Assembly (NCBI RefSeq): GCF_005518135.1
Contig: NZ_SULI01000004.1
Coordinates: forward strand, 62,001 to 126,000
DNA: 64,000 nucleotides
Origin: Shimia litoralis
GTDB taxonomy: Bacteria > Pseudomonadota > Alphaproteobacteria > Rhodobacterales > Rhodobacteraceae
Direction of reading: 5' to 3'
Shown: positions 51,642 through 61,289 of the stretch, piece after piece
How the letters are laid out: each line of letters begins with the position of its first letter
Position numbering within the stretch: the stretch's first letter is position 1
The notes under the pieces: generated by a model
Databases searched by the model: none
The model's input: only the letters and a program-made list of their open reading frames with translations
Told to the model about the DNA's origin: nothing
Position numbers and translations under genes: made by a program

Positions 51642-54600
51642 ATGCATGTCATCTTTCGCGAAAGTCATGGCCTCGAAGAGACCGAAACACCGACCGATCT
51701 GGGCCAAAGCCCAGCGGATCTTGTGGTGTTGTCGTTTTCCGACAGTGATCTTGGGGCTTTCGCGGCAGGATGGCATCGGGCGAACTCTGGCGCGACAGGC
51801 AAATTGGCCACGTTGCGCCTTGCCAATCTGACCCAGCTCAAACACCCGCTCTCGGTGGACACTTATATCGAGCAAACGCTTGAAGGTGCCAAAGCCATTT
51901 TGATCCGCCTGATTGGCGGAATTTCCTATTGGTCCTATGGCATTCAGCAGGTGGAACGGCTGTGTCGGGATCGTGGGATCGCGCTGGCGGTCTTGCCTGC
52001 TGACGGGCGGCCTGATCCGCGATTGGATGAGGTTTCGACACTTCCGGCCAGCACGCTGCATCGGTTATCGCATCTGTGTGACACCGGCGGGGCCATCGCC
52101 GCACAAGCTGCTTTGGCGCAACTGTCGTTGGCCGCAGGTCTATATGCCAGTCCGGTTGCGGGTGCCAAAACCTTGCCCGATCAAGGCGGCTGGACGCCGG
52201 AAACCGGCGTGTGTGATCCCGATGCGGTGCGCAACACAGACCTGACGCTGATTGCGATCACGTTTTACCGCGCCTATTTAACTGCCGCTGACATGGCCCC
52301 AATCGAAGCCCTGTTTGCAGCGTTTCGTGCACGTGGATTTGACGTGATTGGTCTGTTTGGGCCATCGCTCAAGGCCCCGAGTGCGCGCAAATTCATCAAA
52401 ACCCAGCTGGAACACCTGCGCCCTGCCGCGATTGTGAATGCGACATCGTTTTCAGGCAAAGGCAAGGATGGCTCCTCGCCGCTTGACGCCACAGACGCCC
52501 CTGTCTTTCAGGTGGCCCTTGCGACCTCGGACACAAACGCATGGCAGACGGCAGAACGCGGGCTCTCCCCCGCGGATCTGGCCATGCACGTTGTATTGCC
52601 CGAAGTCGACGGGCGCTTGTTTGCGGGCGTGGCCTCTTTCAAAGAAGCAGGCACAGCGGATACTGATTTACAGTTCACCCGACTGGCCCATACGCCGCAT
52701 CCCGACCGCATCCGTGCGATTGTCGATCATGTGTGTGGTTGGGTGGCTCTTGCCCAGATACCTAGCTGTGACAAACGCCCCGTTCTGGTATTGTCGACCT
52801 ATCCCGGAAAAACATGGCAGATGGCGCATGCGGTCGGGCTTGATGCGTTGGCGTCGTCCGACGCGATCCTAAGTGATCTTGCCCAAGACGGGTACGCAAT
52901 CGACACCGCCGGGCCGTTGGCGGACGCTTTGGAAACGGATCGGCTGGAATGGTCCTTGGAGGCCTATCGCGTCGCCCTGAAAACCTTGCCCCAAGCGTTA
53001 CAAGATGCCCTGACCGCAGCATGGGGCGCCCCACAGGACGACCCAGATGTTTTGGACGGGCATTTTCAATTCGTCGCAACACGGCGCGGCAATGCGCTTG
53101 TGGCCCTGCAGCCAGAACGCGGCATGCTGGAAACACGCGACGAAGAATATCACGATCTGGCGCGCACACCGCGTCACGCCTATGTCGCGTTTTATCTGTG
53201 GTTGCGCCATGCCCACCGCGCACATGCGCTTGTCCATGTGGGCGCGCATGGCACGCTTGAATGGCTGCCGGGCAAATCGGTGGCCCTGTCTGACGCCTGC
53301 TGGCCCGAGGCCCTGACCGCAGCGCTTCCTGTCATTTATCCGTTTATTGTCAACGACCCCGGCGAGGCAGCCCAAGCCAAGCGCCGCATCGGTGCGTTGA
53401 CCCTTGGCCACGTGCCGCCCCCAATGAAAGCCAGCGCCACACCCCAAAGGTTTGCGCGGCTGGAAACCTTGCTGGATGAGTTTAGCAACGCGGATGGCCT
53501 TGACCCCAAACGTCGTGATCGGCTGCAAGACAACATTCGCGACGAAGCCGAGGCTTTGGGGCTTCATGCGGAACTGGGGCTTAATGAGGCCACGTCGCTC
53601 GCTGAAACTTTGACGCGCATCGACACCTTTGTGTGTGACATCAAAGAAAGCCAGTTTGGCGACGGCCTGCATGTTTATGGGCGCGTTCCAGACATCGCTG
53701 GAAGTTTTGATATTGGCCCGTCTGCCGCAAATGAAAAGCAGGCGTTGATTGCTGCGCTGAATGGCCATCGCATTCCGGCAGGACCATCCGGCTCACCGTA
53801 TCGCGGACGGCAAGATGTTCTGCCGACGGGGCGCAATTTGTTCACGACCGATCCTCGGTCGGTTCCGTCACGCGCCGCATATGCCCAAGGCGTGAAACTT
53901 GCCGAAGAGCTGGTGCGCCGTCATCTTCAGGACGAAGGCGATTACCCCAAAACCTTGGTGGTGGATCTTTGGGGGTCCGCGACCATGCGCACGGCTGGCG
54001 AGGAATTTGCCATGGCCCTGCATATGTTGGGGGCCAAACCCGTCTGGGACGAAGGCAGCGAACGCGTGTCGGGTGTCGAAATTTTGCCTATTACCTTACT
54101 GGATCGCCCCCGCATTGACGTGACACTTCGGGTATCTGGATTGTTCCGCGATGTCTTTCCGACGCTGTCGACGTTGTTTTCGCAAGCCGTTCGCGCGTTG
54201 TCTGAGCGCGACGAAGCCCCCGATTGGAACCCCTTTGTACAGGCGCAAGACGCCGCGCGCGTTTTCGGCCCTGCTCCGGGAAGCTATGGCATCGGGATGG
54301 GCGCAAGCGTGGAAACCTATTCCGAGGACGGGCGCCAAGACGCAGGACAGGCCTGGTTACAGGCCAGTTCGTGGTCATTGGATGGCGACACAGCCACACA
54401 AAATCTTGCCGCCATTTCCGAGCGGATCTCTCAGGCAGAAGGTTTTGTACATCTTCAGGACATGCCCGAAACGGATGTGTTGATGGCCAGCGATTACGCC
54501 TCGCACGAGGCCGGGTTCGCAGCGGCCCAAGCAAGAGTGGGGGGCAATGCCGCCCTGTATCACGTCGACAACACCGACCCTCAGCAACCGCGCGCACGTG

Positions 54601-54938
54601 CGCTGCGCGAAGAAATTGCACGGGTCGTGCATGCCCGCGCGACCAACACGGATTGGCTCGAGGGCATGATGCGCCACGGGTTTCGCGGCGGGGCCGAAAT
54701 TGCCGCAACACTGGATCACATGGCAAGCTTTGCCCATTTGGCCGACGTCGTATCCCCGCAATTGTTTGACGCCTATCACGAGGCGACACTGGGAAATGAC
54801 ACCATCGTCGCCTTTCTGGAACAGGAGAATCCGCAAGCCTTGGCCGCGATGAAAGAGCGGTTTACCGCGCTGTACCAAGCGGGTCTTTGGCAAACCCGCC
54901 GGAATTCGATTTTGGCCGATCTGGATACATACCAATGA
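51642..54938 (+). CDS. cobN: Cobaltochelatase subunit CobN
   Basis: 1098-residue large subunit of the aerobic, ATP-dependent cobaltochelatase that inserts Co2+ into hydrogenobyrinic acid a,c-diamide. Family signatures include HVGAHGTLEWLPGKSVALSD (about 533-552), PFIVNDPGEAAQAKRR and DLWGSATMRTAGEEFA. It is somewhat shorter than the classical 1,275-residue Pseudomonas denitrificans CobN but shows no break. It starts 5 nt after cobW and overlaps cobG by 4 nt. Partners CobS and CobT are not in the window. Confidence 0.95.
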   Translation: MHVIFRESHGLEETETPTDLGQSPADLVVLSFSDSDLGAFAAGWHRANSGATGKLATLRLANLTQLKHPLSVDTYIEQTLEGAKAILIRLIGGISYWSYGIQQVERLCRDRGIALAVLPADGRPDPRLDEVSTLPASTLHRLSHLCDTGGAIAAQAALAQLSLAAGLYASPVAGAKTLPDQGGWTPETGVCDPDAVRNTDLTLIAITFYRAYLTAADMAPIEALFAAFRARGFDVIGLFGPSLKAPSARKFIKTQLEHLRPAAIVNATSFSGKGKDGSSPLDATDAPVFQVALATSDTNAWQTAERGLSPADLAMHVVLPEVDGRLFAGVASFKEAGTADTDLQFTRLAHTPHPDRIRAIVDHVCGWVALAQIPSCDKRPVLVLSTYPGKTWQMAHAVGLDALASSDAILSDLAQDGYAIDTAGPLADALETDRLEWSLEAYRVALKTLPQALQDALTAAWGAPQDDPDVLDGHFQFVATRRGNALVALQPERGMLETRDEEYHDLARTPRHAYVAFYLWLRHAHRAHALVHVGAHGTLEWLPGKSVALSDACWPEALTAALPVIYPFIVNDPGEAAQAKRRIGALTLGHVPPPMKASATPQRFARLETLLDEFSNADGLDPKRRDRLQDNIRDEAEALGLHAELGLNEATSLAETLTRIDTFVCDIKESQFGDGLHVYGRVPDIAGSFDIGPSAANEKQALIAALNGHRIPAGPSGSPYRGRQDVLPTGRNLFTTDPRSVPSRAAYAQGVKLAEELVRRHLQDEGDYPKTLVVDLWGSATMRTAGEEFAMALHMLGAKPVWDEGSERVSGVEILPITLLDRPRIDVTLRVSGLFRDVFPTLSTLFSQAVRALSERDEAPDWNPFVQAQDAARVFGPAPGSYGIGMGASVETYSEDGRQDAGQAWLQASSWSLDGDTATQNLAAISERISQAEGFVHLQDMPETDVLMASDYASHEAGFAAAQARVGGNAALYHVDNTDPQQPRARALREEIARVVHARATNTDWLEGMMRHGFRGGAEIAATLDHMASFAHLADVVSPQLFDAYHEATLGNDTIVAFLEQENPQALAAMKERFTALYQAGLWQTRRNSILADLDTYQ

Positions 54939-56068
54939 CGCGCCCTGCTGCAAAAGGCTGGTGCCCTGGGGCGTATCATCCCATGATCTCGGGCGATGGT
55001 TTGATTGTGCGCGTGCGCCCGCAGATGATGCGTCTTACACAGACGCAGGCCCTTGGGCTTTGCGATTTGGCGACAACCTATGGGTCTGGTCTGATTGATT
55101 TGACCAGCCGTGCAAACCTGCAGATCCGTGGCGTGCGCCCAAGTGATCACGAGGCGTTGCTTGCAGGGCTTTTGGAACTTGGGCTGCTCAACGACGATCC
55201 CGATCTTGAAGGCCGTCGCAATATTTTGGTGACCCCGCTTTGGCACCACGGCGACGTCAACGCACACATTGCGCATGATCTGATCCAAAGATTGGCCGAC
55301 TTTCCTCAGCTACCGGCGAAAATGGGGTTTGCCATTGACGCAGGTCCAACGCCGATCCTTCAAGGGGACTCGGCGGATTTCCGGATTGAGCGCGCAGCAA
55401 CCGGCAACCTGATACTGCGGGCCGATGGTGCAACGGCCGGTCGCAAGATCACGCAAGATACAGCAATTCTCGCCCTTATTGAAATGGCCCAGTGGTTTTG
55501 TGACACCGGCGGGGCACAAAACCGACGTATGGCCAAACATGTCACCAAGGTGCCCCTTCCCGACACCTGGCAAAACCTTGAACCCGCAAGCGCAGCTAAG
55601 AAACCAACACCAGGCCTGATGGCCCAAGGTCACGCATATGGCGTTGCATTTGGACAAATCGAGGCACAGGCCCTCACGTCCCTTTTTCTGGCATCACAGG
55701 CCACAGCCCTGCGCGTCACACCGTGGCGGTTGTTTATTCTGGAAAACGCTACGCATCCCGCGACAACCGGCTTTATCTCCCATGACGCAGACCCATTGCT
55801 GCGAATGGACGCCTGCCCCGGTGCCCCCTTTTGTGAGAGCGCTTCGGTCGATACACGTAGCCTTGCCCGCAAGCTGGCCCGCGCCGCTAGCGGTCCGGTT
55901 CATGTCTCTGGGTGTGCCAAAGGATGTGCGCGCCCGCGCATTTGTGAAACCACCCTTGTGGGCCGCGATGGCAAGTTTGATCTTGTCCGCAACGGCCTGC
56001 CATGGGATGAGCCCGACCAATTCAATCTTGACCCAGACACCCTGCCTGACCGCATCGGAGACTTATGA
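54935..56068 (+). CDS. cobG: Precorrin-3B synthase
   Basis: 377-residue monooxygenase that uses O2 to make precorrin-3B, the step that defines the aerobic pathway. It belongs to the nitrite/sulfite reductase fold and should carry a 4Fe-4S cluster: the C-terminal cysteines in CPGAPFC (near 290-296) and CAKGCARPR (near 327-335) fit. N-terminal WCPGAYHPM is typical. The ATG overlaps the cobN stop by 4 nt; an open frame further upstream to 54887 is inside cobN. Confidence 0.94.
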   Translation: MTRPAAKGWCPGAYHPMISGDGLIVRVRPQMMRLTQTQALGLCDLATTYGSGLIDLTSRANLQIRGVRPSDHEALLAGLLELGLLNDDPDLEGRRNILVTPLWHHGDVNAHIAHDLIQRLADFPQLPAKMGFAIDAGPTPILQGDSADFRIERAATGNLILRADGATAGRKITQDTAILALIEMAQWFCDTGGAQNRRMAKHVTKVPLPDTWQNLEPASAAKKPTPGLMAQGHAYGVAFGQIEAQALTSLFLASQATALRVTPWRLFILENATHPATTGFISHDADPLLRMDACPGAPFCESASVDTRSLARKLARAASGPVHVSGCAKGCARPRICETTLVGRDGKFDLVRNGLPWDEPDQFNLDPDTLPDRIGDL

Positions 56069-56697
56069 TGCCGTATGAATACGAAAAAAACGGCCAAGCG
56101 ATCTATGACGAGAGCTTTGCCACCATCCGACGCGAAGCCAATCTGGCACGGTTTGAAAAAGACGAAGAACAGGTCGCCGTGCGCATGATCCACGCGTCTG
56201 GCATGATTGGCCTTGAAGAATACGTGCATTTTTCGCCTGGCATGGTGGCCACCGCACGCGCAGCACTGGAAGGCGGTGCACCGATTTTTTGCGATGCGCG
56301 CATGGTATCAGAAGGTGTCACGCGCCCGCGTCTTCCTGCAGACAATGAAATCATATGCACGCTACACGCCGAAGGTATCTATGACATGGCGGCCAAGATG
56401 GGCAACACCCGCTCGGCCGCGGCCCTCGAGCTTTGGCGGGACAAACTTGGTGGCGCGATTGTCGCGATCGGTAATGCCCCGACCGCGCTGTTCCATCTGT
56501 TGAACATGCTCGAAGACCCAAGCTGTCCGCGCCCAGCAGCCATCATCGGCTGCCCTGTTGGGTTTATTGGGGCGCAGGAATCCAAAGACGCCCTCTGGGA
56601 GGCAAACCCCGTGCCAAACTGTATCGTCAAAGGCCGTCTTGGCGGATCCGCGATCACCGTCGCGGCCATCAACGCCATCGCCAGCCGCAAGGAATGA
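56065..56697 (+). CDS. cobH: Precorrin-8X methylmutase
   Basis: 210-residue isomerase that moves a methyl group from C11 to C12 to give hydrogenobyrinic acid. The active histidine is in VRMIHASGMIG (about 40-50), and GNAPTALFHLL and GCPVGFIGAQESK are family motifs. The start overlaps cobG by 4 nt; a second ATG follows immediately. Normal length. Confidence 0.96.
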   Translation: MMPYEYEKNGQAIYDESFATIRREANLARFEKDEEQVAVRMIHASGMIGLEEYVHFSPGMVATARAALEGGAPIFCDARMVSEGVTRPRLPADNEIICTLHAEGIYDMAAKMGNTRSAAALELWRDKLGGAIVAIGNAPTALFHLLNMLEDPSCPRPAAIIGCPVGFIGAQESKDALWEANPVPNCIVKGRLGGSAITVAAINAIASRKE

Positions 56698-56702
56698 CAC
56701 AG

Positions 56703-57434
56703 ATGACAAAGATCGGCACCGTTTATGGTCTGGGCCTTGGCCCCGGCGATCAGGAATTGATGAGCGTCAAGTCTGACCGCCTGCTGCGCAACGCCAAACA
56801 TGTTGCCTTTTTCCGCAAAGCCGGCCGCAAAGGCCAGGCTCGACAAATGGTACAAGGCCTGCTGGCCGAGAATGCCATCGAATTCCCCATGGAATATCCT
56901 GTGACCACGGAAATTCCGGTGTCTGACCCAAGGTACAACGAAATTCTCTCGGCGTTTTACACCGAGGTCGCGGCCCATGTGCGCGCGCTGGCTGAAAGCG
57001 GCGAAGATGTGATCGTGCTGTGCGAAGGGGATCCGTTCTTTTACGGCTCATTCATGCATTTGTTTACGCGCCTCAAAGACGTGGTGCCAGTCGAAGTTGT
57101 GCCTGCAATCACAGGTATGTCCGGATCATGGACCGCAACGGGGGCGCCCATCACGTGGGGCGACGATGTGCTGACCGTGTTGATGGGCACCTTGGACGAG
57201 GACAAGCTGACTCGTCACATGCAAGACACCGACGCCTTGGTGGTCATGAAAATTGGCCGCAACTTTGACAAGGTGGTCCGCGCGCTCAAGGCATCTGGCA
57301 AGTTTGACGACGCATGGATCGTGCAATTTGCCACGATGCCGAACCAGACAGTGACCAAGCTCTCGGAAATGACGGACAAAGTCACGCCGTATTTCTCGAT
57401 CGTGATCGTACATGGTCAGGGGCGACGCCCATGA
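56703..57434 (+). CDS. cobI: Precorrin-2 C20-methyltransferase
   Basis: 243-residue SAM-dependent methyltransferase of the corrin/porphyrin family. The N-terminal GLGLGPGDQELMS and the internal EGDPFFYGSFMHL with the SAM-binding loops are diagnostic. I prefer the ATG at 56703 since AAGGA is 8 nt upstream; the ATG at 56694, overlapping the cobH stop, is close against that site. It methylates C20 of precorrin-2. Overlaps cobJ by 4 nt. Confidence 0.94.
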   Translation: MTKIGTVYGLGLGPGDQELMSVKSDRLLRNAKHVAFFRKAGRKGQARQMVQGLLAENAIEFPMEYPVTTEIPVSDPRYNEILSAFYTEVAAHVRALAESGEDVIVLCEGDPFFYGSFMHLFTRLKDVVPVEVVPAITGMSGSWTATGAPITWGDDVLTVLMGTLDEDKLTRHMQDTDALVVMKIGRNFDKVVRALKASGKFDDAWIVQFATMPNQTVTKLSEMTDKVTPYFSIVIVHGQGRRP

Positions 57435-58183
57435 CCGGTTGGATCGTCATTGCAGGACTTGGGCCGGGGAATGATGCCCTTGTCACGCCAGAAGCCCAAG
57501 ACGCCTTGGATCAGGCCACCGATATTGTCGGCTACATCCCCTATGTCGAACGTGTCCAGCCCCGAGACGGTTTGACATTGCACCCCAGTGACAATCGCGT
57601 TGAACTGGATCGGTCGCGTCACGCCCTTGAAATGGCCAGCCAAGGCAAGCGCGTGGTTGTGGTGTCGTCTGGCGATCCGGGCGTTTTTGCCATGGCCGCG
57701 GCCGTCTTGGAAGCCGTTGAACATGGCGATCCAAAATGGCGCGATCTGGATATCCGCATTCTGCCGGGCATCACCGCCATGCTTGCCGCGTCGGCGGCAT
57801 GCGGCGCGCCATTGGGGCATGATTTCTGCACCATCAACCTGTCCGATAATATGAAACCTTGGGCAATCATCGAAAAGCGGCTGCAACTGGCAGCGCAAGC
57901 TGATTTCGCCATGGCATTCTATAATCCGCGTTCAAAATCCCGCCCCGAGGGGTTTGAAAAGGCGCTGGCGCTGTTGCAGCGTGAATGCAACGATGCCCGC
58001 CCGATTATTTTTGCCCGCAACGTGTCGCGGCCAGACCAAACGATCAAGATTGTCCCCCTGAATGAAGCCACGCCTGATATGGCGGATATGCGCACTGTGG
58101 TAATTTTGGGATCATCACGGACACGTATCATTGCGCGCGCAGGCGCACCTTTGGTCTATACGCCGCGTTCCATACCGGAATGA
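57431..58183 (+). CDS. cobJ: Precorrin-3B C17-methyltransferase
   Basis: 250-residue methyltransferase that methylates C17 and drives ring contraction. It shows AGLGPGNDALVTPEA at the N-terminus, SSGDPGVFAMAA and MAFYNPRSKSRP, matching the CobJ/CbiH branch. The ATG overlaps the cobI stop by 4 nt. Its 3' end overlaps the convergent cobK by 28 nt. Confidence 0.95.
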   Translation: MTGWIVIAGLGPGNDALVTPEAQDALDQATDIVGYIPYVERVQPRDGLTLHPSDNRVELDRSRHALEMASQGKRVVVVSSGDPGVFAMAAAVLEAVEHGDPKWRDLDIRILPGITAMLAASAACGAPLGHDFCTINLSDNMKPWAIIEKRLQLAAQADFAMAFYNPRSKSRPEGFEKALALLQRECNDARPIIFARNVSRPDQTIKIVPLNEATPDMADMRTVVILGSSRTRIIARAGAPLVYTPRSIPE

Positions 58184-58914
58184 GACCCGAGCCACTGCAA
58201 AACGCCCTCGGGTGTGGCGGTTTCCGCGCGCTCGGGCAAAATGGGCCGGTCGATCATGATGACCGGCAGGCCCAGCGCGCGTGCGGCAAGCAACTTGGCT
58301 TGCGCACCACTGCCCCCTGCGTTTTTGCACACGACAACTTCGATATTATGACTGCGAAACAGGGCCAGATCTCCGGTCAGGTCAAAAGGCCCGCGCGCAA
58401 CCACAATGCTGTGATCGGGCAAGCACGGCGGTGTCTCCGGCGCATCCACCAGACGCAGCACATAATGGTGCTGCGGTTGTGCTCCAAAGGCATCCATATG
58501 CAGCCGCCCCAAGGCCAGCATGACGCGCAAACGGGCGCCGCTCAGTGCGGCCACGGCGCCGTCGACATCCGGCACATTGCGCCAAGTATCCCCGTCTTGG
58601 GCGACCCAAGCCGGTCGCGTCAACGCCACCAAGGGCACGCGCGCGCGCTCACAGGCGTGAAACGCGTTCCAACTCATTTGCGCAGCAAAAGGATGCGTGG
58701 CATCAATCACATGCGTGATGTTATGGTCGCGCAGATACGTCATCAGGCCCTCGACACCGCCAAAACCGCCGATACGGTGCGGAATCGGTTGCGTACGTGG
58801 GGTGTTAACCCGACCGGCGTAAGAAAACGTGGCTTTGAGGCCCCGCTCGGCAACGGCGCGCGCCAAGGCGCTGGCTTCGGTGGTGCCTCCCAAGATCAGG
58901 AGATTCACGGACAT
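58156..58914 (-). CDS. cobK: Precorrin-6A reductase
   Basis: 252-residue NADPH-dependent reductase of precorrin-6A. The N-terminal LILGGTTEASALA (about 5-17) binds the cofactor, DATHPFAAQMS and VCKNAGGSGAQAKLLAA are the family signatures. It is the only gene of the block on the minus strand. It overlaps cobJ at the 3' end, and at the 5' end its start codon shares two bases with the cobL start (a CATG at 58912-58915). It must have its own promoter inside cobL, or lie antisense in the operon message. Frame is open to 58938. Confidence 0.95.
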   Translation of the reverse strand: MSVNLLILGGTTEASALARAVAERGLKATFSYAGRVNTPRTQPIPHRIGGFGGVEGLMTYLRDHNITHVIDATHPFAAQMSWNAFHACERARVPLVALTRPAWVAQDGDTWRNVPDVDGAVAALSGARLRVMLALGRLHMDAFGAQPQHHYVLRLVDAPETPPCLPDHSIVVARGPFDLTGDLALFRSHNIEVVVCKNAGGSGAQAKLLAARALGLPVIMIDRPILPERAETATPEGVLQWLGSHSGMERGV

Positions 58915-60124
58915 GTCTGACACTCCTTGGCTGACCATTGTCGGGCTTGGCGAAGATGCACTGGATGGCCTGCCCCCCGCAAGCCGTCAAGCCCTTGCCG
59001 ATGCCAAATTCATTATGGGCGCCGCCCGCCACGTGGCGCTTTTGCCTGATTTGGATGCAGAGATCATCACATGGCCTGTACCCTTTTCAGAGGGCATTGC
59101 GCAATTGCTGGACCTGCGCGGTGAACCGGTTGTCATGTTGGCGTCTGGCGATCCGTTTTGGCACGGCGCGGGGGCTGTATTGGCACGCCATATTCCCCCG
59201 TCAGAATGGCGCGCCCTGCCCGCGCCATCGTGCATGTCTCTGGCCGCGGCCAGCTTGGGATGGCCCCTCGAGACCACGCTGACGTTTGGTCTGCATGCTG
59301 CGCGGTTTTCTCAACTCAAACCGCACCTGTTCCCAAAATCCCGTATTATTATCACATTGCGCGACGGGGACGCCGTCGCGCAATGCGCTGACTGGCTCGT
59401 CTCCGAAGGTTTTGGGGCGTCCAACCTGCATGTGCTCGAAGCACTGGGCGGCCCGCGCGAACGCATCCGTCACATCATGGCCGCAGACATGCTGTCCGAT
59501 ATGGCCCTGACCGACATCCAGCACCCCGTGGTGTTGGCGATTGAGGTCGCAGGGGACGGCGCTGTAATACCTCTGGCGTCGGGACGCCCGGATGACATTT
59601 TTGAAAACGACGGCCAGATCACCAAACGCCCGATACGTGCGCTCACGCTTTCGGCGTTGGCTCCGCGTCCCCACGAATATCTGTGGGATATCGGTGGTGG
59701 ATCAGGCTCTATTGGGCTGGAGTGGTTATGGGCACACCCGACCATGCGCGCCACCTCTGTTGAAATAGACGCGACACGGGCCGAGCGTATTCGCGACAAC
59801 GCAAGACGCCTTGGGCTTGAGCGGCTGAATGTGGTCACGGGGGACGCACCTGATGCGCTTACCTGGCTAGATACGCCTGACGCTGTGTTCATCGGCGGCG
59901 GTATCAGCCATCAGATGTTGGACACTGTCTGGGACCGGCTGCCAGATCGCGGTCGACTGGTCGCCAATGGCGTCACACTTGAAGCCGAAGTTTTGCTGGC
60001 AGAGTGGCACGCCGAGAAAGGGGGATCATTGATGCGGATCGAGCTTGCCCAGAGCAAACCTCTGGGACGTAAACGCGGATGGAAATCCAGCTATCCCATT
60101 GTGCAATGGAGCGTGACCAAATGA
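58913..60124 (+). CDS. cobL: Precorrin-6Y C5,15-methyltransferase (decarboxylating)
   Basis: 403-residue bifunctional enzyme, a fusion of a CbiE-like methyltransferase (1-205, IVGLGEDALDGLPP, ASGDPFWHGAG) and a CbiT-like domain (about 215-400, WDIGGGSGSIGLEWL binding SAM). It methylates C5 and C15 and decarboxylates the side chain at C12. The start is 1 base into the cobK start codon; an AGGAG lies about 12 nt upstream. Overlaps the next gene by 4 nt. Confidence 0.94.
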   Translation: MSDTPWLTIVGLGEDALDGLPPASRQALADAKFIMGAARHVALLPDLDAEIITWPVPFSEGIAQLLDLRGEPVVMLASGDPFWHGAGAVLARHIPPSEWRALPAPSCMSLAAASLGWPLETTLTFGLHAARFSQLKPHLFPKSRIIITLRDGDAVAQCADWLVSEGFGASNLHVLEALGGPRERIRHIMAADMLSDMALTDIQHPVVLAIEVAGDGAVIPLASGRPDDIFENDGQITKRPIRALTLSALAPRPHEYLWDIGGGSGSIGLEWLWAHPTMRATSVEIDATRAERIRDNARRLGLERLNVVTGDAPDALTWLDTPDAVFIGGGISHQMLDTVWDRLPDRGRLVANGVTLEAEVLLAEWHAEKGGSLMRIELAQSKPLGRKRGWKSSYPIVQWSVTK

Positions 60125-60498
60125 TTGTGGCCGGTTTTGGATTTCGCGGGGCCGCCACATCAGAGAGTCTGCGCGACGCGCTGCTGCAGGCCAGTCGCGG
60201 CCAAAAGGTGGATGCGCTCAGTGCGCCAAAAGACAAGGCCGCAGACACATGTCTTAAGACACTGGCGACCACCTTGGGCCTGACGATTCATGCGGTATCA
60301 TCAGACGCCATGACGGCCATTTCCACACCGACGCAATCCAACCGCGTGCTTGAAAAACGCGGCACAGGAAGTGTCGCCGAAGCCTGCGCCCTTGCAGCGT
60401 CTGGGCCAAATGCCACCCTTATTGCCCAGCGTCATGTGTCCTCGGATCGCATGGCGACCTGCGCGCTTGCCCAGTCCCTCAAAGGAGACCCCCAATGA
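60121..60498 (+). CDS. cobE: Cobalamin biosynthesis protein CobE/CbiG C-terminal type
   Basis: 125-residue small protein matching the C-terminal domain of CbiG ([17 protein letters not shown] at the start and [15 protein letters not shown] near 80-95). In the aerobic pathway this protein is CobE, which is thought to act with corrin intermediates but has no settled enzymatic role. It is fused with its neighbours by 4-nt overlaps on both sides (cobL, cobM). Confidence 0.88.
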   Translation: MIVAGFGFRGAATSESLRDALLQASRGQKVDALSAPKDKAADTCLKTLATTLGLTIHAVSSDAMTAISTPTQSNRVLEKRGTGSVAEACALAASGPNATLIAQRHVSSDRMATCALAQSLKGDPQ

Positions 60499-61289
60499 CA
60501 GTTCATTTCATCGGCGCAGGCCCGGGCGCGCCTGATTTGATCACCCTTCGGGGGCGTGATCTGATCGCATCCAGCCCTGTGTGCCTATATGCAGGATCGC
60601 TGGTGCCCGAAGAAATCCTTGCGCACTGCCCCACGGATGCCCGCATCATCAACACGGCACCGATGGATTTGGATGCCATCATAGCCGAGTGCAAGTCGGC
60701 CCATGTCGCCGGGTTGGATGTCGCGCGTTTGCATTCGGGCGATCTTTCGGTTTGGTCGGCTCTGGGCGAGCAATTGCGCCGCCTTCGCGCCGAAGACATT
60801 CCCTTTAGCGTGACACCGGGTGTGCCCAGCTTTGCCGCGGCAGCCGCGGCACTTGAAACCGAGCTAACGCTACCCGGTTTGGCGCAATCTGTGATCCTGA
60901 CACGCACGCCGGGGCGCGCGTCTTCGATGCCCAAAGGCGAAACCCTGCGCAACTTTGCCGCCACAGGCGCGACGCTGGCAATCCATTTATCAATTGGAAA
61001 TCTGGATCAGGTGATTGCTGATTTGACCCCTGGTTATGGGTCCTCATGCCCTGTTGCGGTGGTGTATCGGGCGTCTTGGCCAGATCAACAAGTGATCCGC
61101 ACCACGCTGGGCGATTTGAAAACCTCTGTGACAGAAAACATTACCCGCACGGCACTTATTCTTGTCGGCCCCGCACTTGCGGGCGAAGGCTTTGAAGAAA
61201 GCTGCCTTTACGCAACCGAATACGACCGGCGCTATCGTCCACAAACAGCCGATAGCCCTTGGTCAAGCTGGAGCCATGGCGATGACTAA
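60495..61289 (+). CDS. cobM: Precorrin-4 C11-methyltransferase
   Basis: 264-residue methyltransferase with [14 protein letters not shown] at the N-terminus, [16 protein letters not shown] and [15 protein letters not shown], the CobM/CbiF signatures. Methylates C11. It starts with an ATGA overlap on cobE and overlaps cobB by 8 nt at its end. The tail after residue 240 is hydrophilic, with an SSWSHGDD end. Confidence 0.95.
   Translation: MTVHFIGAGPGAPDLITLRGRDLIASSPVCLYAGSLVPEEILAHCPTDARIINTAPMDLDAIIAECKSAHVAGLDVARLHSGDLSVWSALGEQLRRLRAEDIPFSVTPGVPSFAAAAAALETELTLPGLAQSVILTRTPGRASSMPKGETLRNFAATGATLAIHLSIGNLDQVIADLTPGYGSSCPVAVVYRASWPDQQVIRTTLGDLKTSVTENITRTALILVGPALAGEGFEESCLYATEYDRRYRPQTADSPWSSWSHGDD

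Noticed and set aside
52998-53768. 256-codon open frame on the minus strand inside cobN
   Set aside because: It lies wholly within the conserved cobN coding region, has no recognisable domain and reads like a shadow frame.
58180-58920. 246-codon plus-strand frame opposite cobK
   Set aside because: cobK on the minus strand has clear cofactor and family motifs; the plus frame has none and would overlap the cobL start.
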